From NCBI GenBank assembly GCA_007115705.1, contig QXEO01000232.1, positions 4,330,880 through 4,394,879 of the forward strand: a stretch of 64,000 bases of DNA, read 5' to 3'. The notes under the pieces were generated by a model that saw only the letters and a program-made list of their open reading frames with translations, was not told the DNA's origin and searched no databases. Numbering within the stretch: the stretch's first letter is position 1; the number at the start of each line of letters is the position of its first letter. Positions 46,301 to 55,926 of the stretch are shown here, in pieces. The translations under genes were made by a program, and so were the position numbers. This DNA comes from Dactylis glomerata (taxonomy: Eukaryota > Streptophyta > Magnoliopsida > Poales > Poaceae).

Positions 46301-46710
46301 ATCCGTAGGAAATTTTTTGATTTACTATGCTGCGAATCCCTTCAGGGGCGATGTCAGAGGAGGGACCAGGCGGCCTCACGCTAGGCTCGCGCGGCCAGGC
46401 CCCTGGCCGCGCCGCCCTGGCGTGTGGGCCCCTGGTGGCCCACCTCCTTCTCTCCTTCGGATCTCTGGAAGCTTCCGGGTAAAATAAGACTTCAGGAACT
46501 TGTTTCGTCCAATTCTGAGAATATTTCCTGTGTATCACTTCTGAAACACAAAAACAGCAGAAAACAGGGAACTGGCACTGTGGCAACTCGTTAATAGGTT
46601 AGTTCCGGAAAATGCATAAAAGTGCCACGAAGTGTAACGAAACCATAGACAAATGGTGTAAAAACAAGCATGGAGCATCAAAAATTATAGATACGTTGGA
46701 GACGTATCAA
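43310..46710 (-). repeat. Element B 5' LTR, interrupted by a solo LTR
   Basis: It matches the 3' LTR on both sides of 44618-46344. Without the insert and one TSD copy it is 1,669 bases, one base different in length from the 3' LTR. Confidence 0.93.
44618..46344 (+). mobile_element. Solo LTR, Copia-like Triticeae family (1,727 bp)
   Basis: It begins TGAAGGAAATATGCCC and ends GAATCCCTTCA, with inverted TGAAGG/CCTTCA tips. A perfect TSD GGGGC lies at 44613-44617 and 46345-46349. No primer site, coding region or second LTR exists between the TSDs, so it is a solo LTR left by LTR-LTR recombination. The TGAAGGAAATATGCCC family assignment to Copia is from memory. Confidence 0.9.
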
Positions 46711-46715
46711 TAGCT

Positions 46716-47100
46716 TAATCCCATTTGTTGACTCTCTGTTGACCAGCCACTTGAGGGTAAAACTGAGTATATTGCACTAGCCAGTATTAGCACTCGAGGG
46801 AAAAACTGAGTACATATATTTTCCAGTGTAAGACTCGAGGGTAGAACTGAGTACACGTAACGGTGCAGACGTGCAGTCCCACGGACGCGTGTCGCGGTGA
46901 GCAGCGGTTAGCCGCGCGGTGCGCGTGTTGAGACCAAACGTCAACTGCTGAGACGAACCGTCACATTGCCAGTACAGAGCCCCTCTCTCCCTCCCTCTGC
47001 ACATAGTCTCATTATAACTCACGCACGCAACCACGCCTCTCACGTCCCATCACCATCTCCAAAAAACCCCAGCCACCCTACGCGCGCTCCCCTGCCGGCG
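46716..47100 (+). promoter_or_regulatory. MULE interior and upstream region of the F-box/DUF295 gene
   Basis: Three copies of a GAGGG(T/A)AAAACTGAGTA-like motif lie at about 46754, 46800 and 46850. They resemble the inner part of the MULE terminal repeats (AAACTGAGTACAACTAAGG). A CT-rich stretch before the ATG (46980-47095) resembles a grass leader. Confidence 0.45.
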
Positions 47101-48485
47101 ATGGAGAAGAAGAATGCGCCGGCGGCCATCGCCTCCGAGCCCATCGCCTCCGAGCCCGTCGCATCTGAGCCCGTCGCCGCCGAGCCCGTCGCATCCGAGG
47201 CCGTCACCGCCGAGCCCGACGCCTCCGAGGGCGGCGCATCCAACAACGGCGCCTCCGTGAACTGGGCCTCTCTCAGGGCTAACGGACCACTTCACAAGAT
47301 CGGCGCCTGCTTACTGGCGAACGAGGAGTACATGGACACCTACTCTGCTTTGAGGCAAGTTTATACAAATTGGCGCTCAGATTTACCTGAGCCCAACGTG
47401 CACCTGCACGAATGGATCATGGTAGAGCACGCGCTTCCACGTGCCGCTGAGTTCTCCTTCCTCCACCTCTGCACATCCTGCTACGTCACCATCGATCTAA
47501 CGGAAGTTCATGCAAGGTTCAAATTCCTCCATATCTATAGAGTTAATCATTTTATTTTCAATCGTAAATATCTTAGTGCTGAATGTTATCTTCATCAATA
47601 TATTTTAGATACTACTTCGTCAGCTTTTGCCGTGGCGTCATCGTACTTTCCCAGAAGAACCAGCCGCACAAGATACGGCTTCTGAACCCACTCACAAAGA
47701 GACCGAACACTATATTTGAGGCGCAGATGCCATCTGTTATTCTGGAGTTAGTCACTGTAATGAAGTCCCCCACCATGCTCATTGTTTCCACATATTACCC
47801 GGGGGAAATTGCTTGGGTCGATGAGAGCACTCCAACTAAGGGTATAGATGAAGATTGGGGAGAAGGAAGATTTTCGATCGAGCACCATTCTATGCGTTGC
47901 ATTACCACGTTCAATGGTGAATTCTATGCACTAGCTGTGAACAATTTTGAGTTCAAAACATTAGTGTGCACCAACAATGTCCAGTTGGAGCAGGGCACGA
48001 GCAATGTCAACATGGAGACACTATTTTCATTTCCAGAACTTGGAAATTACAAGTTCTACCTTGTGAAGTCGGATGGTGATCTGCTGCTTGTGTTGTTGGG
48101 CGGTCGTTTGGAGGAAGGTCAAACATTGGTGTACCTTGTGGATACTGAGAGCCGCTCTCTCCATGCCGTCAGTAACATTGGCAGTCGTGCCTTCTTCGTC
48201 CATCATGTCCGGTGTATCTCCATCGACACCAGAGTGCACCCGACACTTTGACCTGGCTGCATCTACTACGCGGATTTAGGTTATATCAGAGAGTACTTTG
48301 ATGATATGAATGCCTGGGATGAGTAGCCACTACGTGTGGATATATTAGGAAAGTACGGTCTGAAAGATGAACAAAGGCCATATCGTTTAGAGGATGTATT
48401 GGCTGCACACTGCAGACGGAAGGAGTTCAATAAATATTTCTTTCGGACCAGAAAATGGAGCGACGAATATATATATGATGAATGA
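47101..48485 (+). pseudogene. F-box/DUF295 (KIB-type beta-propeller) gene with two premature stops
   Basis: Exon 1 (47101-47516) starts MEKKNAPAAIASEP. It has seven alanine/serine-glutamate-proline pentads encoded by 15-base repeats, then an F-box-like helix region (NWASLRANGPLHKIGACLL, ALRQVYTNWRS). An intron 47517-47608 follows (GTTCAA...TTTTAG). Exon 2 encodes HKIRLLNPLTKRPN, LVYLVDTESRSLHAVSNIG and CISIDTRVHPTL, typical of DUF295. TGA at 48249-48251 and TAG at 48324-48326 interrupt the frame. Beyond them it continues with GCIYYADLGYIREYF and CRRKEFNKYFFRTRKWS to a final TGA at 48483-48485. Family members pair with SKP1 as F-box proteins. The truncated product would lose about 78 C-terminal residues. 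Confidence 0.8.
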
Positions 48486-49034
48486 AGAACAGATTCATTC
48501 ATCCTGGGGTATCCTAATCTTCATGTTGGGCATACATTGCGTCTTGTATTATTTTCAGCTTAGTTTGTCGTGAACATTAACATCGTTATTGGCTGTTTTT
48601 GGCTGCTGTATGCAGTTTATGTATTATACTTAGTTTTCTAAATTTATTATGCTGATGTGAATTTATCATATACTAGCTTCTAGATTTGCTACTAGATTTG
48701 TTATCCTATTGGGCAAAAAACGAGGGCCAAAAGGCAACAATCATTAAAGAAAGACAGAAATAGAACCTTCGCTAGATTTGATACTAATTTGGTGAAAAGA
48801 TTGAGAACTGTTACAGAGAGAGGGGAAAAAGGTGCTCTGAAAAGGCAATGCCAATTTGGCCCGAGAGAGATAGAACCGAGCTCTCACGTATAACTAAACG
48901 CGGTCTCATCCTGTCCCACGCGGTCCCTTTCTACCAGCCCCACGCGACGCGGCCCCACACGACGCGGCCCCACACGTCTGCACGGAAACGGTCAACTAAA
49001 CGGGAATCCTCCCGTCCGAGCTCCTTCTTAGGGT
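48486..49034. other. MULE interior after the F-box gene, no gene seen
   Basis: It begins with an AT-rich stretch that may be the 3' untranslated region. It then becomes GC-rich with two adjacent CACGACGCGGCCCCAC copies near 48951-48980, just inside the right terminal repeat. Confidence 0.5.
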
Positions 49035-49129
49035 TTCAGACAACGGCTTGGGAAAAACTGAGGAAAAACTAAGGAGCTGGGGAAAACTGAGTACAACTAA
49101 GGACCTGAGGGCACGAAAATAGAAATCCC
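49035..49129 (-). repeat. Pack-MULE right terminal inverted repeat
   Basis: It ends ...CACGAAAATAGAAATCCC and is the inverted partner of 33646-33740. Confidence 0.88.
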
Positions 49130-49138
49130 TATATGATA

Positions 49139-49969
49139 CTACTTCTATAATAGACAGTATCATATTATAGTATCATAGTGTTATTGTATTTATTGAATTA
49201 TAAAATCCCAATGCAAAACAGTATATAAGATCTATTTAACATTGAATTTTCTCGTAATATGCGCTATGATATAGTATCTACCTATAGTACTCTAATTTTC
49301 TTTCTCTTCCTTAATTAGCTGCCATATTAGCATTTTAGTGGACCTAGGATATATGATACTAACTATGATACTAGCACCTACCTAACCCATGCACTCACTA
49401 ACCATATGCACGCATAACATCCTTGCCACTAATCGCATGACCAGGTAACAGACTGCATGCATCTAATTAAAAACTAACTGAATTACTCCTTAAATCACTC
49501 TACGATCAACAAGAGATGACTGCATGCGCTAACAAACTTGCATGTATGTCAAGATTATGGCTAATAATTTCTCCCCTAATTTTGACTCGTGGTCATCAGG
49601 CAGCGCCACACGTTGTGGCAGCCATCATCTTCTTCCTCAGCGATACACGCCGAGCTCCTTCTCCGCCGCCGACACACGCCCGACGTTCCGGCGACATACG
49701 CCACCTTCTTCGCGATCGTCACGCGCATGTCCTGTACAGGAGTCACTCATCCATGAGACCTGTTCGCCGGTGAGCATATCACACCCGGCCATGGAGACGA
49801 GCCTCCACCTCCGTCCGACGCCACCGTGCGCCTCAACACATGCTTGCGCCTCCTTGTCACGCTATCACACAGCGTCTTCGTCACACGTACGACGTCACAG
49901 CGTGTCACTGCCGCCCACGCTCGCCGTGGACTCACCGCGCACCACGGCCACCACAGTCCCGAGCCATAG
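49139..49969 (-). other. Element G interior
   Basis: The left half (49139-49500) is AT-rich with many GATACTA and TATCATA words. Similar words occur at 33590-33645 across the MULE, so a MITE-like palindromic segment probably was the MULE target. The right half is GC-rich with open frames on both strands but no gag motif. Confidence 0.5.
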
Positions 49970-49982
49970 GGCTCTGATACCA
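49970..49982 (-). other. Element G primer binding site, tRNA-iMet
   Basis: GGCTCTGATACCA on the plus strand is the complement of TGGTATCAGAGCC and lies two bases inside the right LTR. Confidence 0.8.
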
Positions 49983-49984
49983 AT

Positions 49985-50270
49985 TGTTGAGGCCGCGCTC
50001 TGCAGCCCCTTTTTCACTTCCACTCTCCCTCTCCCTTAAACAAAGGTGAAAGAAGGAGAGAAACACACTGATTTTCCTGCGACGAACGCCGCGGCGCACA
50101 CACGCCTGCATCTTAGCTTTATTTCACTCATCAAAGGCTGAAATACGTAAATGGAGACGGGCAGACGGCCATACGGTGAGCGCACATACACTCTGTGGCT
50201 ACATCTTTCCCTCGCTCTCATCTCTTAACACGTTACAACTCTGCTTAAAATAGACTCACGAACTCACCCA
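49985..50270 (-). repeat. Element G 5' LTR
   Basis: It is about 90 percent or more identical to the left copy by eye. It ends CACCCA on the plus strand, directly against Athila-type integrase coding sequence. Confidence 0.75.
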
Positions 50271-51035
50271 TAGGTTTTTAATTACTCATGGTGGATCTCA
50301 TTTTTTCCATGGTGTTTTTAGAAAAACTTTGGCAAAGTATGACGTTAATCATAGAGTTGCATCTCCTTATTATTCTCAAACTAGTGGACAAGTTGAACTT
50401 AGTAATAGAAAAATTAAACTCATTTTGGAAAAGACAATGAATAAGTCTATATCTGATTGGCCACTTAAAATTAATGATATTTTGTGGGCTTATAGAGCTG
50501 CTTTTAAAAATCCTATGGGAATGTCTCCTTATAAATAGTTTATGGAAAAGCTTGCCACTTGCTGTTGAATTAGAACATAAAGCTAGATGGCTATTAAACA
50601 GCTGAACTTTGACTTTAAAACTGCGGGAGAGAAATGAATTCTTGACTTGAACCTACTAGATGAATGGAGGAATGAAGCCTATGAGAGTACTAGAATGTTG
50701 AAAGAAAAAGTCAAAATTTGGCACGATAGGAAAATTAAAAAGAAAAGGAATTTAAAGTAGGTGATCAAGTTTTATTGTACAACTCTCGTTTCAAGTTTTC
50801 TGCAGGGAAATTGGCTTCAAAATGGCAAGGGCCCCTAGTGATACAGGAGGTGTACCGGTCAGGAGCCATCCGACTCCACGGGGACATGAAAGGTAAACCT
50901 CATGTGGTTAATGGACAACGCCTTAAGCATTATATTGCAGGGAAAAGCTTTGTTGGTAAGTTGGAAGTGCTAAATCTACAAACACCGGAGGTCGTGATTA
51001 TGAAAAACAGCATAGTCACAGTTACCCTAAATTGA
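50271..51035 (+). pseudogene. Athila-type integrase C-terminal fragment
   Basis: A frame open from 50271 encodes GGSHFFHGVFRK, then SPYYSQTSGQVELSNR (integrase third-acidic region) and WAYRAAFKNPMGMSPYK to a stop near 50536. After frameshifts and stops it resumes with LYNSRFKFSAGKLASKWQGP and VYRSGAIRLHGD (50775-50935), the family's post-core tail. The N-terminal zinc domain, the first two acidic residues, RT and everything upstream are absent, cut exactly at the edge of element G. Confidence 0.85.
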
Positions 51036-51364
51036 TAAAGGGTAACTTTTGTGTTCGAAACTCTCTCGGAATTCTGTCGAATTCTGCGGGAAGCATTTTT
51101 AATGGAAATTGAAGAGTTACAGAAGAAACCAGAAAGAAACAGAGTTTCGAGGAGGGAACGAGCAGGGCCCACGCGGTCAGATTCCCTGGCCGCGTGGGGT
51201 GTGCTCGTTCGCCCCCTCGAACTTCCGTTTCGTTTCATTTTCGACTCCAACTTTTTGTCTTGACCTAAAAACCGTCAATATATACCCATTCCTGCGGATC
51301 TAATCTCGCACCGAGAGCTTTGAGCATTCTTGTTTTCGTTGTTTCTGTCTGTCAGGTTTAAGCC
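51036..51364 (+). other. Spacer of the Athila-type fragment
   Basis: This lies between integrase and the downstream ORF. There is no coding potential; it contains GC-rich GCCCACGCGG and a self-complementary CCGCGTGGG nearby (51166-51200), able to form a hairpin. Confidence 0.5.
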
Positions 51365-51931
51365 ATGTCGAGCCCCGGAACCAATCTATAGGGGGATAGC
51401 TCCACAACGGGAGGAGTTGTGAACCACTACCTCAACTCTGTGATGGCACCACTGAATACCTTGTCCTTCAAGGATGGGGTGCTACTCGTGGAAGAGTTGA
51501 AGGCTCCCAAGACCGCCGGCACATTGGAGGATAGGCTTGATGCTCTAGAAGAGAAGACCTTTAGGTACAACACGGTGGTTGAGCGCAGCCTCGATGCTCA
51601 CCACTTCATGAACATGGAACTGGAGAAGAAGGTTGAAGAGTACAAGGAGAGGATCAAGGACTTGGAGGAGAGGTACATACACGTCGTCTCACAGCTGGAT
51701 AAGTTTCAAACCCTGATCTGGGATATGGAGAACCAAAACTGTGAGTATGAAGAGCGCTTCAAGAAGATCGCGGAAGCTGCTTCCCTCAGGTATAATGATC
51801 CACCTATGTCCTTCTACAATGGGAAACCTTTCCCGTGGAAGATGGAAGAGTGGAAGGCAGAATACGAGAAGAATCAACCCGAAGAAGAGGAGCCTGAGGC
51901 AACCGTTCAAGCTTGGGGGAGTTCCACCTAG
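51365..51931 (+). pseudogene. Post-pol coiled-coil ORF of the Athila-type element
   Basis: ATG at 51365 opens MSSPGTN but a TAG at 51389-51391 follows. The same frame is open from there to 51931. It contains LKAPKTAGTLEDRLDALEEK and a long helix with heptad spacing (LEKKVEEYKERIKDLEERY), ending in an E-rich tail (NQPEEEEPEATVQAW). Gypsy elements of this group often carry an extra 3' ORF; its role is unknown. A polypurine tract (AAGCTTGGGGGAGT) overlaps its end. Confidence 0.65.
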
Positions 51932-52076
51932 TCTCTTCATGTTTATTAGTTTATGATATTTTATCTAGCCATGGTGTGCTTTGCTTTATCGTTTAGTATC
52001 GAGGTATCTTAAGTTTTTGCGAGCTTATAGAGCATTATTATGTATCCCCTATCTTGTGGTTTATCAATAAATATTA

Positions 52077-52229
52077 TTTTTTTGAAATGGGGGCAAAAGC
52101 TTTGCCCCAATCAATTAATTAAGAAGAAGATTACCCAGTTAATTAACGGAAAACTGGGCAAAAACCGTTACAACAAACCACAACATAACAACAACAAAAA
52201 CACGCCACCTCCAAACCAACAAACACCCG
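52077..52229 (-). mobile_element. Possible LINE 3' end
   Basis: On the minus strand it reads as a 3' terminus with GGCAAAGCTTTTGCCCCC, then CATTTC and seven A residues. It has GTTAATTAACTGGG upstream, a form I recall from grass LINE 3' ends. It is cut at 52229 by element D. No coding sequence remains. Confidence 0.4.
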
Positions 52230-53368
52230 TGATGTCTACACACGCTTCTGTTCTTGTAGACAGTGTTGGGCCTCCAAGTGCAGAGGTTTGTAGAGCAGCA
52301 GCAAGTTTCCCTTAAGTGGATCACCCAAGGTTTATCGAACTCAGGGAGGAAGAGGTCAAAGCTATCCCTCTCAAACAACCCTGCAATTATGATACAGAAA
52401 GTCTCTTGTGTCCCCAACACACCCAATACACTTGTCAGATGTATAGGTGCACTAGTTCAGCGAAGAGATAGTGAAATACAAGCGGTAGTGATAATTATAA
52501 GTAGTAAATGTAATATGAAATAAGTATCGCTGCGAGCAAACATGTAACAAAACTGAAAGGAAATGGTGTGCAAAGCTTGGAAACAAGGCCTAGGGATCAT
52601 ACTTTCACTAGTGGACACACTCCCAACAAATATAACATAATTGAACCAATAGATACTATCATCAATATGCAACTCAAAACAAATCTCCAATGGAAAACGA
52701 ACACTAATCATGCATAGGGCTACGAAGCACTCCTCAAAGTCCGTATGTACCCAAACTAGATTGCCCCACACTATCACCGTGAATGCACTAGATGGTTCCA
52801 ACAAACACCAACAATTCATAGAGACATTAACCAAAAAGATACACATGATGCGCACACTAGTCACCTTCACACCATGATACAAGGTATCTCCAGAGATTAC
52901 AAATATAAAGCACGGGAGTAGCATAATATCTAAATAATAGCATCTACCAATTCAAGTAGATACAAAGCTCACGATCACATAAATATCACATCATGGGAGA
53001 GAGAGGTGAACCACATAGCTACAGGTAGAGCCCTCAGCCCCGGGGGAGAACTACTCCCTCCTCATCATAGGAGACATCAAGGTTGATGGAGATGGCAGTG
53101 AGGTTGATGGAGACGGTGGAGACGGCGATGGAGACCGATGGAGATGGCTCCGGGGGCACTTCCCCATCCCGGCAGGGTGCCGGAACAGAGACTTCTGTCC
53201 CCCAAAATTTGTCTTCGATGGCGGCGGCGCTGTGGAACTCTTCTGGAAATTTCACCGATTGATTTAGGGTTTGGACTTCGGGAGGCTTTAAATAGGCGGA
53301 GAGGCGGCGTCAGAGGGCCACTAGGGGGGCCTCACCACCCCTGGGCGTGGCCAGGAGGGGGCGCGCGC
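52230..53368 (-). repeat. Element D/F 3' LTR, distal part
   Basis: On the plus strand it begins TGATGTCTACACACGC. Its minus-strand end GCGTGTGTAGACATCA matches the end of the LTR of A (4282-4297). It stops at 53368 with GCGCGCGC, the E insertion site. Confidence 0.9.
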
Positions 53369-55747
53369 TGATACGTCTCCAACGTATCCATAATTTTTGA
53401 TGCTCCATGCTTGTTTTTACACTATTTGTTTAGTGTTTCGTTACACTTCGTGGCATTTTTATGCATTTTCCGGAACTAACCTATTAACGAGATGCCACAG
53501 TGCCAGTTCCCTGTTTTCTGCTATTTTTGTGTTTCAGAAAAGTTACACAGGAAATATTCTCGGAATTGGACAAAACCAAAGCCAGACATCCAGATATTTC
53601 ACGGAGCTTCCAGAACATCGAAGAGGAGACGAAGAGGGGCCACAGGGCGCCCACACCACAGGGCGGCACGGCCTAGGGCTGGCCTGCGCTCCCTGGTGGT
53701 GTGGCCACCCTTCGCCTATAAAGACCCCCCGACGGGAAAAACCTAAATACCCGATCACTTTTCCAGAACACATCGCGATCCGCCGTCGCCGTCGACCCGA
53801 AGATCGGGAGGGTCCAGAAGCTCTTCCTGGCACCCTGTCGGAGAGGGGGGGATTGATTATAACCCCCCCTATTCATCTGCCTTTGCTCATAGACCCCTTT
53901 CTTCGTCTGCCTGACTTATGAGCCCCCTTTTTGCTCTAATTATTGACCATTGCCCCCTTTTCATGCTTAGCTGGACCATTAAGAGATTAATAACGGAATT
54001 ATCATCCCTTTGCCTGTAAACATGACTCGTTCTTAGCAGACAGCACACAGACTCAGTGTCCAAAAAAAACAGCAGACAGACTCCCGCATCATGTGCTCCC
54101 GCCGCCGGCAGCCCTGTCCCCAGCCCAAGCTCCTCCCGCCGACAGTCTTGGCCCCAGCCCCAGCCCAAGCTCCTCCCGCCGGTAGCCCTGGTCTCAGCCC
54201 AAGCTCCTTCCGCCGGCAACCCACCCCACGCCGGCTTGCAGCGGATGGCCAGAGCACCTCACAGCTACGCCGGTTCTCTCTCCGCGCTCCCTTCACCGCC
54301 ATGCCACTGCCAGCCGGCCAAATCCAATCTATCCACGCCGCCCGGCTCATCTATTTCACCGTCTGGTTCATCTATTTAACAACTAATTCACCATCAGCTG
54401 ACTAATTACTTCTTAATCGTGCAAAAGGGGCTGATGATAAAGAAGCAAGTCAGCAAGGGGGCTCATAAGTCAGGCAGACGAAGAAGGGGGTCTATGAGCA
54501 AAGGCATATGAACAAGGGGGGTTATAATCAATTCCCCCATCGGAGAGGGGAATCGCCACCTGAGGTCTTCTTCATCGCCATGCTTGCCTCCGGCGCGATG
54601 AGTGAGTAGTCTACCTTGGACTATGGGTCCATAGCAGTAGCTAGATGGTTGTCTTCTCCACCATGTGCTTCATGTTTAGATCTCGTGGGCTGCCTTACAT
54701 GATCGAGATCACCGTTATGTAATTCTACATGTTGTGTTTGTTGGGATCCGATGAATATTGGTGTTATGATTGAGTTGATGTACTGAATATTATCTTATGT
54801 TATCTCTATGTTATTTATGATCTTGCATGCTCTCCGTTGTTAGTAGCTATCTTGGCCACGTAGTTGCTAGTGACTCCAAGAGGGGGTATTTATGCTCGAT
54901 AGTGGGTTCATGCCTCTATTTAATCTGGGGGAGTGACATAAACCTCTAAGGTTGTAGATGTGCTGTTGCTACTAGGGGGAAAATAACATTCATATGCTCG
55001 AGGGCATATGCTTTGTTTACATTACACACTTTGCTTAATGCAATTATCTGTTGTTTGCAACTTAATACTTGTGGAGTTCTCGGATTGATTCGCCATAAGT
55101 GGATTATTAGTCATAGATGCAGTTGGATGGCGGTCTATGTATCTTGTTGTAATGCCTAGAGTAAATCTCATAGTGATCCTCTCGACATATGCACGTTGTA
55201 TTTATTCTATCAATTGCCCAACTGTAATTTGTTTACCCAGCATGTATTATTTTATCTTATGGAGAGACACCACTAGTGAACTGTGGACCCTGGTCCTATT
55301 TCCTTTATATTGGTATCACCTGTTTACTTTACTCGCATACTATTATCACTTTCCACTCGATACGCTCATACCCTTTGTTTCAAGCAAACCGGTGAGATTG
55401 ACAACCTCATCGTAAGTTGGGAACAAAGTATTTGGTTGTGTTGTGTGCAGGTTCCACGTTGCCGCTCGCAAAGCAAAGCTCGGATGAGGCGCCCTATAAA
55501 TTGTCCGGAGCTGTCGTGAAGCTAGCGGGCATCACCTTCAGTCGTATTCGTCCTCCTACTGGATTGATAACCTTGGTTTCATAACTGAGAGAAAACTTGC
55601 TGCTATCTTCATCAAAACCTTCTCTTGGGGTTTTCCAACTGGCCGGTCATTTACTACACATTCCCACGTCAACTTGGCACAGAAGTTTCTATCGTCGTTG
55701 CCGTGTATTAAAGAAGAAGCTTTCACACCATCATCACCGCGCCACCA
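53369..55747 (+). repeat. Element E 5' LTR, interrupted by a TIR element
   Basis: TGATACGTCTCCAACG...CGCGCCACCA. Without the insert it is ~1,677 bases against 1,718 in the 3' LTR. The difference is a ~24-base loss near 53710 (CCTGGCCCACTTCC is missing) and a 17-base duplication in the 3' copy near 60710. Confidence 0.92.
53847..54539. mobile_element. Long-TIR non-autonomous DNA element (693 bp), probably Mutator-like
   Basis: Terminal inverted repeats of about 85 bases start GGGGGATTGATTATAACC and its near-complement at 54539. The same 9 bases TCGGAGAGG occur on both sides (53838-53846 and 54540-54548), and the E 3' LTR has the site once and uninterrupted. A 9-bp TSD plus long TIRs fits Mutator. 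The middle (54090-54330) is GC-rich, with repeated CCCAAGCTCCT(C/T)CCGCCG units; it may be captured sequence. No transposase. Confidence 0.85.
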
Positions 55748-55757
55748 ACAAGTTTTC

Positions 55758-55775
55758 TGGCGCCGTTGCCGGGGA
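55758..55775 (+). other. Element E primer binding site, tRNA-Asp type
   Basis: TGGCGCCGTTGCCGGGGA, ten bases after the 5' LTR, as in element B. Confidence 0.9.
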
Positions 55776-55926
55776 GGAAAGAAGACTTCTGCAAGGGGAG
55801 TTTCGCACGCACATCCTTTACTTTGTTTTAAGTTTTGCTTTACTTTATTTTTACTTGCATCGTTTTATCAAAAACCCCAAAAAATTAGTATCCTTTATAG
55901 TTGTTATTTCTTTACTTTAGTTCATT

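Larger units (their letters stand above)
36453..46710 (-). mobile_element. Element B: gag-protease LTR retrotransposon lacking RT and integrase (10,258 bp)
   Basis: LTRs are at 36453-38120 (3') and 43310-46710 (5', with a nested solo LTR), net ~1,668 bp each. A perfect TSD ATAGC lies at 36448-36452 and 46711-46715. A tRNA-Asp-type primer site TGGCGCCGTTGCCGGGGA (43299-43282, minus) lies ten bases inside the 5' LTR, as in Athila-type elements. The interior has gag and protease, then a 2.9-kb noncoding tail and the polypurine tract. No RT, RNase H or integrase motif was found, so it depends on a partner element. Confidence 0.93.
33646..49129. mobile_element. Pack-MULE carrying a B3 gene and an F-box/DUF295 gene (about 5.2 kb net)
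   Basis: Long terminal inverted repeats begin GGGATTTCTATTTTCGTG at 33646 and end with the complement at 49129. They pair over about 95 bases. A perfect 9-bp TSD TATATGATA lies at 33637-33645 and 49130-49138, the hallmark length of Mutator elements. No transposase was found. It carries two unrelated host genes in opposite directions: B3 (34641-35225, minus) and F-box/DUF295 (47101-48485, plus). Retroelement B (36453-46710) is inserted between them. Such gene-carrying Mutator elements are called Pack-MULEs. Confidence 0.9.
33271..50270 (-). mobile_element. Element G: small non-autonomous LTR retrotransposon, split by the Pack-MULE
   Basis: Direct copies of a ~288-bp LTR lie at 33271-33559 and 49985-50270. 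The right copy is preceded by GGCTCTGATACCA (49970-49982), the minus-strand tRNA-iMet primer site, so the element reads right to left. Without the MULE, the interior is only about 0.9 kb, with no retroviral gene. The flanks do not match: AATTA on the left, TAGGT on the right. Confidence 0.7.

Noticed and set aside
48249..48251. TGA as a recoded codon
   Set aside because: Plant nuclear genes do not use selenocysteine, and a second stop follows 25 codons later.
50280..50284. AATTA as the right TSD of element G
   Set aside because: It lies nine bases beyond the LTR end and would leave the LTR without its CA end; likely chance.
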